A DNA stretch of 64,000 bases from contig CAZAMB010000002.1 of the NCBI GenBank assembly GCA_964486335.1, positions 62,001 to 126,000 of the forward strand, read 5' to 3'. The notes beneath the pieces are model-generated. The model did no database searches, had not been told where the DNA came from, and worked only from the letters and a program-made list of their open reading frames with translations. Position 1 is the first letter of the stretch, and every line of letters begins with the position of its first letter. Below are positions 35,444 through 45,034 of this stretch, piece by piece. The position numbers were made by a program, and so were the translations under genes. Source of the DNA: CAZAMB01 sp964486335 (lineage in GTDB: Bacteria > Planctomycetota > Phycisphaerae > UBA1845).

Positions 35444-38157
35444 TCGGCCGCGAGCTTTCGCAAAACGTAGGGCAGAATCCCGCCGTTGCGGTAGTAGCTC
35501 ACTTCGACGGCCGTGTCGATGCGTGACACCAGTGTGATCGTCCGCGAGCCGCCTTTCGCGTCGGTCACCTTCACGACGACTTCCTGCCGGGGTTTCAGCT
35601 CCTTCGACACGTCGGGAAACTCAAACGTCTCCTGTCCGGTAATTCCCAGCGATTCGCGGTTTTCGCCGGGTCGAAACTCCAGCGGCCACACGCCCATGCC
35701 GACGAGGTTGCTGCGGTGAATCCGCTCGTAGCTCTCCGCAATCGCCGCCCGAACGCCGAGCAGCAACGTCCCCTTGGCCGCCCAGTCGCGCGACGAGCCC
35801 GTTCCGTATTCCTTGCCCGCGATGACGAGCAGCGGCGTGTTGTCCTTCTTGTACCGCTCGGCCGCGTCGAAAATCGACATTTGTTCGCCGGTGGGCAGGT
35901 GGATCGTCACGCCGCCTTCGGTGCCCGGCGCGAGCAGGTTTCGCAAGCGAATGTTGGCAAACGTCCCGCGTGTCATCACGCGATCGTTGCCGCGCCGCGA
36001 GCCGTAGCTGTTGAAGTCCTTTGGTGCGACGCCGCTACCCTGCAAGAACTTTCCGGCGGGCGAATCGGCCTTGATCGAACCCGCCGGCGAAATGTGATCC
36101 GTCGTCACCGAGTCGCCGACCATGACCAGGACGCGCGCTCCCTTGATGGTCGGCGGCGGCGTGACCTCGGCCTTGAGTCCGTCGAAGTAGGGCGGATTCT
36201 GCACATAGGTGCTCTTCGCATCCCACGGATAGGTCTCGCTTGCCCCGCCGCTGATCTTGTTCCATTTCTCGTTGCCGTCGAAAACGTGGCCATACTGCTC
36301 GCGGAACTTGTCCGCCGTCACCGACTTTGACACCGCCGCGGCGACTTCCGCCTGCGTCGGCCAGATATCTCGCAGATAAACGGGATTGCCGTCCTTGCCG
36401 TTGCCGAGCGGTTCGGTGGTCAGGTCGATGTCGGTCGTCCCCGCGAGCGCGTAGGCCACCACGAGCGGCGGCGAGGCGAGGTAGTTGGCCTTCACCTGCG
36501 GATGCACGCGACCCTCGAAGTTGCGATTGCCGCTGAGCACGGCCGCTGCGACGAGATCGTTCTTCGTCACCGCCTCCGCGACCGGTTCTGGCAACGGACC
36601 GCTGTTGCCAATGCACGTCGTGCAGCCGTAGCCGACGGTGTGGAAACCGAGTTGATCGAGGTACTTTGTCAATCCCGCATCATTGAGGTATTCCGTCACC
36701 ACTCGCGAACCCGGCGCGAGGCTCGTCTTCACGAACTTCCGCACGCCGAGTCCCTTTTCGACCGCCTTTTTCGCCAGCAGCCCCGCCGCCACCATCACCG
36801 AAGGATTCGACGTATTGGTGCAACTCGTGATGGCCGCGATCACCACCGCTCCGTGCGTGATCTGATCCGAATGCCCGTTGCTTTTTACGGTTCCGGACTT
36901 CTTCATTGCTGCGTCGTCCAGCGCGAATCCGCGTTCCTTCACCGGCGCGCGAAGTGCCGACGCAAACGACGATTTCATCTTGCTGAGCAGCACGCGATCC
37001 TGCGGGCGTTTCGGGCCGGCCAGACTCGGCTGCACTGTCGAAAGGTCGAGCGTGAGCAAGTCGCTGAACTCCGGTTCGGCGTCGCCTTCGCGTCGAAACA
37101 TCCCTTGTTCCTTTGCATAGCGCTCCACCAAATCAACCAGTTCGTCATTCCTCGCCGTGCGTCGCATGTAGTTCAGCGTCTCATCGTCGATGGGGAAAAT
37201 GCCGATGGTCGCGCCATACTCAGGGGCCATGTTGGCGATCGTCGCTCGGTCGGCGAGGCTCAGGCTGGCGATGCCGTCGCCACAAAACTCGACGAACTTG
37301 TTGACCACGCCCTTCTTCCGCAGCATTTCCGTCACGGTGAGCACAAGATCAGTTGCCGTCGCGCCTTCGCGCAACCGTCCGGACATGCGGAATCCGACCA
37401 CTTCCGGCAAAAGCATGTAGTACGGCTGACCGAGCATGACCGCTTCGGCCTCGATGCCGCCCACGCCCCAGCCGACCACGCCGAGTCCGTTGATCATCGT
37501 GGTGTGGCTGTCCGTGCCGACGAGGCTATCGGGAAACGCCGTCAGCACGCCGCCGATGTCGCGCGTCGCCACAACCGTTGCCAGATATTCGAGGTTGACC
37601 TGATGAACGATTCCCGTCGCGGGCGGCACGACGCGGAAATTCGCGAACGCGTTTTGCCCCCAACGAAGGAACTGGTAGCGCTCCAGATTTCGGGAAAACT
37701 CCAGGTCGGAATTGATGCCCAGCGCTCCGGCCGACCCGAACGCATCCACCTGCACAGAGTGGTCGATGACCAGGTCCACCGGCACGAGCGGATTGATCTT
37801 TGTCGGATTCTTGCCGAGCTTCTTGATCGCGTCGCGCATGGCCGCGAGGTCGACGACGCACGGAACGCCCGTGAAGTCCTGCAACAACACGCGCGCGGGA
37901 ATGAACGGAATTTCGCGCTGTCCGCTCCCTGTCGGTTTCCACCCCGCGACGGTCCGAACGTCCTCCTCTTTCACCGCGAACCCGTCCACATTGCGCAGGA
38001 CGCTTTCGAGCAACACCTTGATGCTGAATGGCAGTCGATCCACTCCGCTCAGACCTTTGGCCTCCAGCGCGGGCAGGCTGTGAATCCGCACCTTGCCCAT
38101 GCGAGATTCGATCGTTTTGGTTGCTTCGGGGTTCTTCCTGGTCATTGTCGTGGACAT
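35440..38157 (-). CDS. acnA: Aconitate hydratase A
   Basis: 905 residues, normal for AcnA. The cytoplasmic 4Fe-4S enzyme isomerises citrate and isocitrate. Cluster Cys sit in S-C-T-N-T-S-N-P-S-V (residue ~445) and C-T-T-C-I-G-N-S-G-P-L (~510). Other AcnA signatures: G-T-D-S-H-T-T-M-I-N-G-L-G-V-V-G-W-G, V-G-D-S-V-T-T-D-H-I-S-P-A-G and G-S-S-R-D-W-A-A-K-G near the C-terminus. The start at 38157 agrees with the family N-terminus; the open frame extends 20 codons upstream. It stands opposite the metal-dependent hydrolase gene. Confidence 0.96.
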   Translation of the reverse strand: MSTTMTRKNPEATKTIESRMGKVRIHSLPALEAKGLSGVDRLPFSIKVLLESVLRNVDGFAVKEEDVRTVAGWKPTGSGQREIPFIPARVLLQDFTGVPCVVDLAAMRDAIKKLGKNPTKINPLVPVDLVIDHSVQVDAFGSAGALGINSDLEFSRNLERYQFLRWGQNAFANFRVVPPATGIVHQVNLEYLATVVATRDIGGVLTAFPDSLVGTDSHTTMINGLGVVGWGVGGIEAEAVMLGQPYYMLLPEVVGFRMSGRLREGATATDLVLTVTEMLRKKGVVNKFVEFCGDGIASLSLADRATIANMAPEYGATIGIFPIDDETLNYMRRTARNDELVDLVERYAKEQGMFRREGDAEPEFSDLLTLDLSTVQPSLAGPKRPQDRVLLSKMKSSFASALRAPVKERGFALDDAAMKKSGTVKSNGHSDQITHGAVVIAAITSCTNTSNPSVMVAAGLLAKKAVEKGLGVRKFVKTSLAPGSRVVTEYLNDAGLTKYLDQLGFHTVGYGCTTCIGNSGPLPEPVAEAVTKNDLVAAAVLSGNRNFEGRVHPQVKANYLASPPLVVAYALAGTTDIDLTTEPLGNGKDGNPVYLRDIWPTQAEVAAAVSKSVTADKFREQYGHVFDGNEKWNKISGGASETYPWDAKSTYVQNPPYFDGLKAEVTPPPTIKGARVLVMVGDSVTTDHISPAGSIKADSPAGKFLQGSGVAPKDFNSYGSRRGNDRVMTRGTFANIRLRNLLAPGTEGGVTIHLPTGEQMSIFDAAERYKKDNTPLLVIAGKEYGTGSSRDWAAKGTLLLGVRAAIAESYERIHRSNLVGMGVWPLEFRPGENRESLGITGQETFEFPDVSKELKPRQEVVVKVTDAKGGSRTITLVSRIDTAVEVSYYRNGGILPYVLRKLAAE

Positions 38158-38383
38158 GCCTGCTGACTCCGTGTACACCGGTTCGGGAAAAGCCGCGGGA
38201 ATGCGGTTGCACCGCAATCGACTATAATCCTTTGGCCGAGACGGTCAAAGAAAATGGCGCTCGTTGTTCATCGGCGAGCGGGAAGGTCGTATCAAGCAAT
38301 CCTCGGATAAGGCCTGTAATACAGGGCGAATCGGACGTTTCCGTCGGCCTTCCCGTCGTCGTTTCAAGGAAAGGAAGCAAACC

Positions 38384-39109
38384 ATGTCCGCCACCATCAC
38401 CTGGCTAGGCCATTCGACATTTCGACTCGTTCCGCCCGATGGGAGGGTTGTGCTGATCGACCCCTGGCTGACGGAGAATCCGGCCTGCCCGGCCCCGCAT
38501 AAGGAGTTCGGTCGATGCGATTTCGTGGTGATGACCCACGGTCATTTCGACCACGTCGGCGACGTGCCCGCGCTGGTAAAAAAACACGACCCCGTCGTGA
38601 TCGGGAATTACGATTTGTGCGCGGTGATGCAGAAACGGTCCGGCGGCGGGCGGTTCGAGGGGATGAACACGGGCGGCACGATCGAGGTCGATGGCGTTCG
38701 ATTCTCGCTCACCCGCGCGTACCACTCCTCCGGTGTCGATTCTCCCAACGGGCCGGTCTATGGAGGAATGCCCAACGGGGTGGTTATCGCCGCGCCGGGC
38801 GTCGCCACGCTCTATCACGCGGGCGATACCGATGTCTTCAGTGACATGACGCTCATCGCCCGTCTCTTCGAGCCGAAGGTCTGCATCCTTCCCATCGGCG
38901 ACCGTTTCACCATGGGCGCCAAGGGTGCGGCCATCGCCGCCGAGTTGCTGAATCCCGCGGCAATCATTCCCTGTCACTACGCGACGTTTCCGATCCTCGC
39001 GCCGTCCGCCGACGCCTTCCTCGCCGCTCTGCCAACGTCGCTGCGCTCCAGGGTTCACGCCTGCCCGGTCGGCCAAAGCCTCCCCTGGACCGCCGGCGGC
39101 GTCGCTTGA
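38384..39109 (+). CDS. Metal-dependent hydrolase of the UPF0173 (MBL-fold) family
   Basis: 241 residues. The metallo-beta-lactamase motif H-G-H-F-D-H near residue 50 binds the metal pair; G-H-S-T-F-R at the start and A-G-D-T-D-V-F-S-D in the middle are typical of UPF0173/UlaG-like hydrolases. H-Y-A-T-F near the C-terminus gives the last His. Substrate unknown. SD AAGGAAAGGAAG precedes ATG 38384. A perfect inverted repeat (GCGTCGAA...TTCGACGC) directly follows the stop codon. Confidence 0.9.
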   Translation: MSATITWLGHSTFRLVPPDGRVVLIDPWLTENPACPAPHKEFGRCDFVVMTHGHFDHVGDVPALVKKHDPVVIGNYDLCAVMQKRSGGGRFEGMNTGGTIEVDGVRFSLTRAYHSSGVDSPNGPVYGGMPNGVVIAAPGVATLYHAGDTDVFSDMTLIARLFEPKVCILPIGDRFTMGAKGAAIAAELLNPAAIIPCHYATFPILAPSADAFLAALPTSLRSRVHACPVGQSLPWTAGGVA

Positions 39110-39285
39110 GCGTCGAACGTTTTTTCGACGCCGACGATCAGTCGAACAGTGCCTCGCTAACGTGGGTCGACCACGTTGAAAAGCTGAAAATGAACCGTTG
39201 GCGGCCCCTTTTTTTGGACCGGTGATTTGGATACAATGCGTCTCACGCTTCTTGTGGAAATCATCAGATTCTTGGAGTGCCTTTG

Positions 39286-39915
39286 ATGACAACGATGCGA
39301 ACGAAAGCGTTGGCGATGTTCGTCGCGGTGGGGGTCAGTTCGTCGACGGCGTGGGCCGGGTCGCACCTTTGGCGCTTCAACGAGATGTTCACCAACGCCG
39401 ACGGTACGATTCAATTCGTCGAGATGAAAGAGTGTTGCGGGTCGAACATCGAAACGGTCTTGCAGGGCAAGTGGGTCAGCAGCGACGCCACCGGATCAAC
39501 CTACATCTTCCCGAACAACATCCCCACCGGGACGGCCAACAAGTACCTTCTCCTCGGCACGGCTGCCTTCGCCGCCCTGCCCGGCGCTCCAACTCCCGAT
39601 TTTATTATTCCGTCGAACTTTCTGCCCACCAATGGTGCTCCCGATACGCTGCGATATTGGATGTACGGCGACGCCATACTTCCAATCCCGGGTGGTTTGA
39701 TTCCGACCAATGGCGTCCTCTCCCTCAACCAAAACGGAACGACGGGAACGAATTCACCAACCAACTACGCCGGCCAAAGCGGAAGCGTCGTTGCCGGTCC
39801 GCCGACACCTGCGGTATCCACCTGGGGCGTCGTGGCGCTGACGCTGTTGATGCTCATCTCGGCCACGATCGTGCTCGTCGGCCGTAAAGACTCTTCTTTG
39901 GCAAACCTTTCTTAA
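39286..39915 (+). CDS. Exported protein with IPTL/PEP-CTERM-like tail
   Basis: About 209 residues. Signal peptide (M-R-T-K-A-L-A-M-F-V-A-V-G-V-S-S-S-T-A-W-A), then a beta-rich domain related to lamin-tail or choice-of-anchor modules (L-W-R-F-N-E-M-F-T-N-A-D-G-T-I-Q-F-V-E-M). The C-terminus P-A-V-S-T-W-G, hydrophobic helix and V-G-R-K is a variant sorting tail. TTGGAG lies upstream of ATG 39286; GTG 39277 is an alternative start. Confidence 0.78.
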   Translation: MTTMRTKALAMFVAVGVSSSTAWAGSHLWRFNEMFTNADGTIQFVEMKECCGSNIETVLQGKWVSSDATGSTYIFPNNIPTGTANKYLLLGTAAFAALPGAPTPDFIIPSNFLPTNGAPDTLRYWMYGDAILPIPGGLIPTNGVLSLNQNGTTGTNSPTNYAGQSGSVVAGPPTPAVSTWGVVALTLLMLISATIVLVGRKDSSLANLS

Positions 39916-40006
39916 CCAAACGAAGAAGTGTAGAGACATTGCGGACTGCGCGTTGCACGACGCGCTGGGCGGAAAAGCCGCGACGCCGAATTCTCCGATG
40001 AATCCA

Positions 40007-40762
40007 TCAAGGCGATGGAGGCTCCAACTTCTTTCCATCTTGAAACGAAATCTTGCAATCGGGGCAGCGCCCGTCCGTCATCATCGCGATCGCGCACCAC
40101 GGGCACGTCTTCAGCATGTTCACCGCTTCAAGAAGTCGATCGTACTCCTTCGTCGCCAACCGATGGAGGCCGCGATCGTGAAAGGCGACGTTGCCCACCA
40201 TGCCCACCGAGCAGCGCTCGCACCAGCCGTGGCGCTCGGCGTGTTTTCGACAGTCAACACATTGAATTTGTTCGAGGTCGAGCGGCTTTCCCTTGGCCAC
40301 AAGGTAGGTCAGGCGCGATAGGTAGGCCTGTTTCCGAACGAAGCCGAAATGGCACTTCTCACAGTAGCCGTCCGTGTCCATCGCGGCCTTGCACGACGGG
40401 CAGCGAATCGACTGCGGGTCGATATCGTGGCCGTGGGCGTCCAATGCTTCAAATAGATCTAGCGATTCAATTCGCACGCCCGCGATGAATCCAAACCCGC
40501 ACTTGACGCACCATCCGCCGGAAATCTTCGCGGTCGAACAATTGCAAGCGGAAAGCGGCAGCGGTTTCGGTGCGTCCTGCATGGCCGCCAGCAGCGGCAA
40601 CACAGCGAGTAACATGCAATGACCGCGAACGATGGATTGAATGCCGCGTTCCATGGTTTCCAGCCTTTGTCGATCCGGCCGCGGTAATGGTCGCGCCGGC
40701 ATCCATAGGCGCACGTGAGCCGACTTTTCGCTCGCAGAACGAATCGCCGCATTAGCGAACAT
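40007..40762 (-). CDS. Protein with four Cys4 zinc ribbons
   Basis: Four zinc-ribbon modules of the CxxC...CxxC type are seen: C-N-C-S-T-A..W-C-V-K-C, C-P-S-C-K-A..Y-C-E-K-C, C-V-D-C-R-K..W-C-E-R-C and C-P-W-C-A-I..R-C-P-D-C. Three share a G-F-G-F/G-F-V/G-M-V tail, pointing to internal duplication. A hydrophobic stretch (C-M-L-L-A-V-L-P-L-L-A-A-M) near residue 50 may be a signal or membrane anchor; if so, the start could be ATG 40654. At 40762, GGAGGAAG precedes the ATG. Zinc binding is likely, function unknown; such ribbon arrays are common in planctomycetes. Confidence 0.7.
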   Translation of the reverse strand: MFANAAIRSASEKSAHVRLWMPARPLPRPDRQRLETMERGIQSIVRGHCMLLAVLPLLAAMQDAPKPLPLSACNCSTAKISGGWCVKCGFGFIAGVRIESLDLFEALDAHGHDIDPQSIRCPSCKAAMDTDGYCEKCHFGFVRKQAYLSRLTYLVAKGKPLDLEQIQCVDCRKHAERHGWCERCSVGMVGNVAFHDRGLHRLATKEYDRLLEAVNMLKTCPWCAIAMMTDGRCPDCKISFQDGKKLEPPSP

Positions 40763-40979
40763 GTCGACTTCCTCCTCCTCGAGATGCGTGCGATGACGGG
40801 TATGGTAGCCGACGTTGCGTCGAAGTCCCAATTCCGAATCGTGCAGCTTGGCTCCACACTCAGTATCCGATCGTGATACAACTGAAACTCAGACCAGTTG
40901 CAACTGATTGGTTTATTGATTCAATCGAAAGTCGCAGAAGCAGGTCGTGAGACTCGCGTCGGCAGCGTGCCCAACAACG

Positions 40980-43900
40980 TCAAGGCGGCTTGAGGTATGT
41001 TGAAAACAGGGCGAAGTCCTGGAGATCGATTTCCCCATCGCCGTCAAAATCAGCGATTTCGTCGCCGCTCTCCACGCCGCCGCCGGGGCCGTAGCGGCTC
41101 CAATAGTCATTCAGGAAAACTCGAAAGTCTCGCACATTCGTTTGGCAATTCCCGTCGATATCGCCGAGTGGACGACCGGCGGTGTCGACACGTATGCCGA
41201 GGGGCGTTCGGTCGCACATATCCAGCGGATTCGGCACGCCGTCGTTGTCGATGTCATCATCACACCCGTCGTTGATGAGGTCGCCATCAAAATCGGGATC
41301 GCATTCGTCGGGACGAATATTGTGGTCGCAATCTTCGCTGGGGCCGAATAGCGCGTCGCATGGGTCCAGTCGCCCGTTTCGATTGCAATCCGCAAATTGA
41401 CCGTAGTCGCGCAAGGTGCATTCATCCAATATGAGATCGAGGTTGCAATCGACCGCCGCTCCGGTCGCGACTTCGCAAGAGTCGATCATCCCGTTGGAAT
41501 TGCAGTCGTATTTCCCATCGCCGGTCAGTTCGCAGGAATCGGGAATGCCGTTGCCGTTGCAGTCTGGGACCGCGCCGTTCCCCGTTTCGCAGGCGTCCGG
41601 GGCTCCGTCAAAATTGCAGTCCAGCAATGGAAAACTCGACAGCGAAGCCTTCAGGACGCTTCCGCTCTTGGAATCGCTGATAAGCAAGTCGTTGCCTACG
41701 AAAAGCAGCCCCCGAGGATCAATCGTCAGACCATCCGGTCCCTTGGTCAGTTCGGCTACCATACGGCCGCGCGAGTCCCAGATCTGAACACCGCCTCCTC
41801 CTAAGCCGCCGTAGGAATTACCCGAACGAGACACAACCAGCACGGATTCGTCGCGCAGCTGCGGATCGAAGAAATAAGCCCATCCGGGCGGCGAGAAGGC
41901 CATGTGCCTGAGTCCCGCGTAGTGCGCGGTGTCAACATACGGCACGCGAATGAAGGGCTTGAGCCAGGGTCTTTCGAGTTGATAAATGATCGGTCCGCTT
42001 CCATGGCTCAGTAGGATCTGCCAAGCGCGGGCGCCAAAGGCCGCGGGCGCGCGAGCCACCGCAAAGGGCGATGCTGATTGGTAGGCATACGTATTGGCGA
42101 TCAATTCATCGCTGCCGTCGGGAGCTATGACCGAAATCGAAGGACTGGCGGTATAACATCCGGAGACCAGTCGATTGCGCAGCAACGGATCACCGCTCGT
42201 GGCAAGATAAATGAGTCCGGCGAAAGTTCCACATGCGGAACGATACGGCTCTTGAAGCATCGTTACGGTGCGGTCCGATTGGATCATAAAGATCGTCGAG
42301 GAGCCGCCCACGGCAAGGCGTATTCCCTTCCCGCCAAATTCGTCGGGTACGAAAGTCGCCGAAGTGAGAAGGTCGGAAAATCCATCGACGAACGTCGTCA
42401 CCGTCTTCCCGTCTGGCGAAACATGACGAACCGCGCCGGTGTACGCTTCCGGCACGAAAAACCCCGGTGGAAAATCGCCCTGTGATGCCACGATTTCTTC
42501 GGGTATCTCGAACCCGGTTGCAAATATCGTGACGGCAGCGGGATTGCGGATCTCAAATCGGTCGGAAACACAGTTGTGATTGCAATCCGAATAAAAGGAA
42601 CCGTCACAACTGTCGGGCACAGTATTGCGAGGACCGCAATCGCGGGCCGTGCGATCGTCGAGGTCACAGGAATCCGGGCGCCCGTTGCCGTTGCAATCGG
42701 CATCGAGGCCGGATTCCACGTCGCAATCGTCCGGGCTGCCGTTCCGGTTGCAATCGGAGACGGCGCCCGAGGCGATCTCGCAACTGTCCGCGACGTCGTT
42801 GCCGTTGCAGTCGGCTTCGCATTCATCGGGAATGCCGTTGGACGTGCAGTCGGCACTGCCGCCGAGGGCAATGTCGCACCGGTCCGCCTTCCCATTGGCG
42901 TTGCAGTCCCGTTTGCAGCTGTCGAGCGTTCCATTTGTCGCACAGTCCGAAATCGGCAGCAAAGCCGAGGCCGACGCGATAACGCCGGCGGGTATGCTGT
43001 CGTCACAATCGTTCGCGGGGATGCGAAGAAAATAGATATCCTGCTCACCGTTAAACGTCGCGGCGTAGGCGAGATAAGCGGCGTCATTCAGCGAAACCAT
43101 GTGATAATAATCGCCGATCTTCCGCTGACCTCCGGGCCAACCCAGCGTGCTGTCGAAGGCGGGCGACACGGGCACGTTGCGCGACCAGGTCAAACCACCG
43201 TCCCGAGACGATGCATGATATACTTCTGAAATCGTCGCCGTCCCGGCGTTTCTCGTGTCGTTCCAGACCACGTCAATTCGCCCGTTTGGCGCGACGGACA
43301 GAGTCCCGAACCATTTGACGCCTCGCGGGTCGTTGTCCACGCGAATCGGTGGACTCCATGTGCCCGCGCGGTTCCCGCTCCGTTGGAAGATCGTTCCAAA
43401 CAGTGTGTAGACGTTTCCGCGGAGGGGGCCGTTGGAGTGGTCGGCGGCGATCCATGTTTGGCCGGCCAGTCCGTCGGGGTTTTGTATTCCTCCCCATACG
43501 CAAGAGCCCGCCGGGCCCCGGGCACACCGGTCCAGGAAGCGCGTCCTGTCGACATCGAGATTCGATGGGAGGTAAGGGTCTACGTCACGGCAGGTATTGA
43601 AAGGGGTTTCGGAAGCGTAGAGTTCGCCCCCGGCGCCGATCGCCAGGGTGCCGCACTCCGAACTTCCAATGTTGCTCAAACCACTCGTAGCAAAGGTCGC
43701 ACCGCGATCCATTGAGCGCCGGACTACTCCTCCCCAATGCGGTCGCCACGTAACGTAAATGTAGCCGCGACCGGGCCCCGCCGTTTGATCGATCGCCATC
43801 CACGGTTTATCTCGAAAGCCGTCGGTCACTTGTGTGGGTGCACCCCATGACACGCCACCGTCCAGGGACTTGAAAAGCAGGAGTTCGCCAGTGTGGACGC

Positions 43901-44432
43901 TCAAGTAATAAAACGCTCCGTCCGGATCGGCCGCGAGTACGGGATCGGAACCAAACACTCCCGGCGCCAGCGAGCCCGGAAACGTCCACGACCCGCCGCC
44001 GTCGTGGCTATAGGCGTAACCCGCCTGTCGAAAATCCGATTGCACGCTGTCGAACTGCCGCCATCCGATGACGAACCTGTCGGCGTTGGTCGGATCAACG
44101 GCAATGGAGGGTTCGTTGGCCGCATCGCCGAGAATGTTGCAGCCGTTGGCGTCCGTGTTGACCTGAATGCTGGCAAACGGTCCCCGCATCCACGGACCGC
44201 AATGAGGCAGCGAGCGCGCCGGCGGAATTTCGGGTCGCGGCATCCATGGGTCCTTCAGCACTTCTCGATGCAATGATGACGCATTCGGAGTGGGTGCAAC
44301 CTCCGACGCCTGGGCATCCGGCCATTGCACGGCGGCGTGCGCCGGATTGCCGAATGCAGCCGCAGCGATAATGAGCAGTAGCCGACTGGCAATTGATCTA
44401 CCCGACGACGAAACCCCACCGAGCATAGCCAT
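40980..44432 (-). CDS. Large secreted BNR/sialidase-like propeller with DCNxNG repeats
   Basis: 1150 residues. Signal peptide at the start (R-L-L-L-I-I-A-A-A-A-F-G-N-P-A-H-A). Residues ~80-480 carry several Asp-box motifs (S-H-D-G-G-G-S-W-T-F, S-L-D-G-G-V-S-W-G), as in sialidase-type propellers; SRDGGLTW also appears. Residues ~500-620 and ~920-1060 hold repeats of the form D-C-N-x-N-G-x-x-D-x-C-E. A propeller-like segment sits between (V-S-P-D-G-K-T-V-T-T-F-V-D-G). The end has two dockerin-like loops (D-I-D-G-N-C-Q-T, D-F-D-G-D-G-E-I-D). ATG 44432 has GGAGGT five bases upstream. No sialidase catalytic Tyr/Glu set is evident, so it is a binding protein or enzyme of unknown substrate. Confidence 0.82.
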   Translation of the reverse strand: MAMLGGVSSSGRSIASRLLLIIAAAAFGNPAHAAVQWPDAQASEVAPTPNASSLHREVLKDPWMPRPEIPPARSLPHCGPWMRGPFASIQVNTDANGCNILGDAANEPSIAVDPTNADRFVIGWRQFDSVQSDFRQAGYAYSHDGGGSWTFPGSLAPGVFGSDPVLAADPDGAFYYLSVHTGELLLFKSLDGGVSWGAPTQVTDGFRDKPWMAIDQTAGPGRGYIYVTWRPHWGGVVRRSMDRGATFATSGLSNIGSSECGTLAIGAGGELYASETPFNTCRDVDPYLPSNLDVDRTRFLDRCARGPAGSCVWGGIQNPDGLAGQTWIAADHSNGPLRGNVYTLFGTIFQRSGNRAGTWSPPIRVDNDPRGVKWFGTLSVAPNGRIDVVWNDTRNAGTATISEVYHASSRDGGLTWSRNVPVSPAFDSTLGWPGGQRKIGDYYHMVSLNDAAYLAYAATFNGEQDIYFLRIPANDCDDSIPAGVIASASALLPISDCATNGTLDSCKRDCNANGKADRCDIALGGSADCTSNGIPDECEADCNGNDVADSCEIASGAVSDCNRNGSPDDCDVESGLDADCNGNGRPDSCDLDDRTARDCGPRNTVPDSCDGSFYSDCNHNCVSDRFEIRNPAAVTIFATGFEIPEEIVASQGDFPPGFFVPEAYTGAVRHVSPDGKTVTTFVDGFSDLLTSATFVPDEFGGKGIRLAVGGSSTIFMIQSDRTVTMLQEPYRSACGTFAGLIYLATSGDPLLRNRLVSGCYTASPSISVIAPDGSDELIANTYAYQSASPFAVARAPAAFGARAWQILLSHGSGPIIYQLERPWLKPFIRVPYVDTAHYAGLRHMAFSPPGWAYFFDPQLRDESVLVVSRSGNSYGGLGGGGVQIWDSRGRMVAELTKGPDGLTIDPRGLLFVGNDLLISDSKSGSVLKASLSSFPLLDCNFDGAPDACETGNGAVPDCNGNGIPDSCELTGDGKYDCNSNGMIDSCEVATGAAVDCNLDLILDECTLRDYGQFADCNRNGRLDPCDALFGPSEDCDHNIRPDECDPDFDGDLINDGCDDDIDNDGVPNPLDMCDRTPLGIRVDTAGRPLGDIDGNCQTNVRDFRVFLNDYWSRYGPGGGVESGDEIADFDGDGEIDLQDFALFSTYLKPP

Positions 44433-44690
44433 CAGTGACCTCCGCGCAACTATTCCCACACAAGGGAATCATAATGAAATGGACAACGCCATTCAATTAC
44501 AAATCGCTCGCTCGTTTGCAATGGATAAAGGACAGAATTGGGTCAAACCTCGCAGGCTATCGCAAAGCGAGTCGATCTGGGGTGGAGGGCGGGGAAACGT
44601 TGGGTGGCCAATGCCATCGACCCGAATCATTGCCGTTGGCCAACAACTCTCCTGCGCTGCCACCGGCGCGGCGGTTGTCCTTCTTGCCGC
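44433..44690. other. Intergenic region with operator-like inverted repeat
   Basis: ATTCCC (44452-44457) and GGGAAT (44464-44469) form an inverted repeat just upstream of the SD of the large secreted protein; it could be an operator or an mRNA hairpin. Nothing else recognised. Confidence 0.45.
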
Positions 44691-44960
44691 ATGGAGATTC
44701 AGACCAGCGTCATTCGCAACCTCGCGGAAGACGTCAGCGAACAGATGGACAAAGAAGTTCGCGGTGCGGCGCCGATCGGCATGACGTCGGTGCTGCTCAA
44801 CCGCCACGGCCGGGCGCGCCGCGGCCGACACCAACTCGACCACGTCGTCCGACGCCTCTCCGAACTGCCGGCGATTCTGAGCGACTCATCATTCACTGTA
44901 TCGCGTAAGCGTAGTAGGTCCATTGCCACGTCCGTCACGGTCGTAGCGGCCTGCAATTAG
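44691..44960 (+). pseudogene. Remnant: asnS-like 5' end joined to a HAD-hydrolase C-terminal piece
   Basis: The ORF starts M-E-I-Q-T-S-V-I-R-N-L, 9 of 11 residues identical to the asnS start at 47846 (M-E-I-R-T-S-V-I-R-D-L). The DNA similarity extends upstream (GGCGCGGCGGTTG...GCATGGAGATTC against AGCGCGGCGGTTG...TCATGGAGATTC) and downstream for about 60 bases. The frame then diverges and continues V-R-G-A-A-P-I-G-M-T-S-V-L-L-N-R-H-G-R-A with V-V-R-R-L-S-E-L-P-A-I-L, which is the final beta-alpha unit of HAD hydrolases. The HAD catalytic half is missing. The simplest reading is a decayed HAD gene next to a duplication of the asnS 5' end. The stop is at 44958-44960. Confidence 0.55.
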
Positions 44961-45034
44961 AGCACCCAACATCCGACTCGATCGAGCATGCGATCGTCCG
45001 GCGGCAAGCAATTTCGGATCGAAGTATCGGTACC

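Noticed and set aside
36502..38166. 554-codon frame opposite aconitase
   Set aside because: Shadow of acnA; composition is His/Arg-rich and it lacks a start site or homology.
38223..38228. Perfect TATAAT upstream of the UPF0173 hydrolase
   Set aside because: The nearest -35-like word (TTGCAC, 38207) is only 10 bases away, so no proper promoter pair is visible.
39110..39131. Perfect inverted repeat right after the UPF0173 stop, considered as a terminator
   Set aside because: The T run lies in the loop, not after the stem; no 3' T tract on either strand makes intrinsic termination doubtful.
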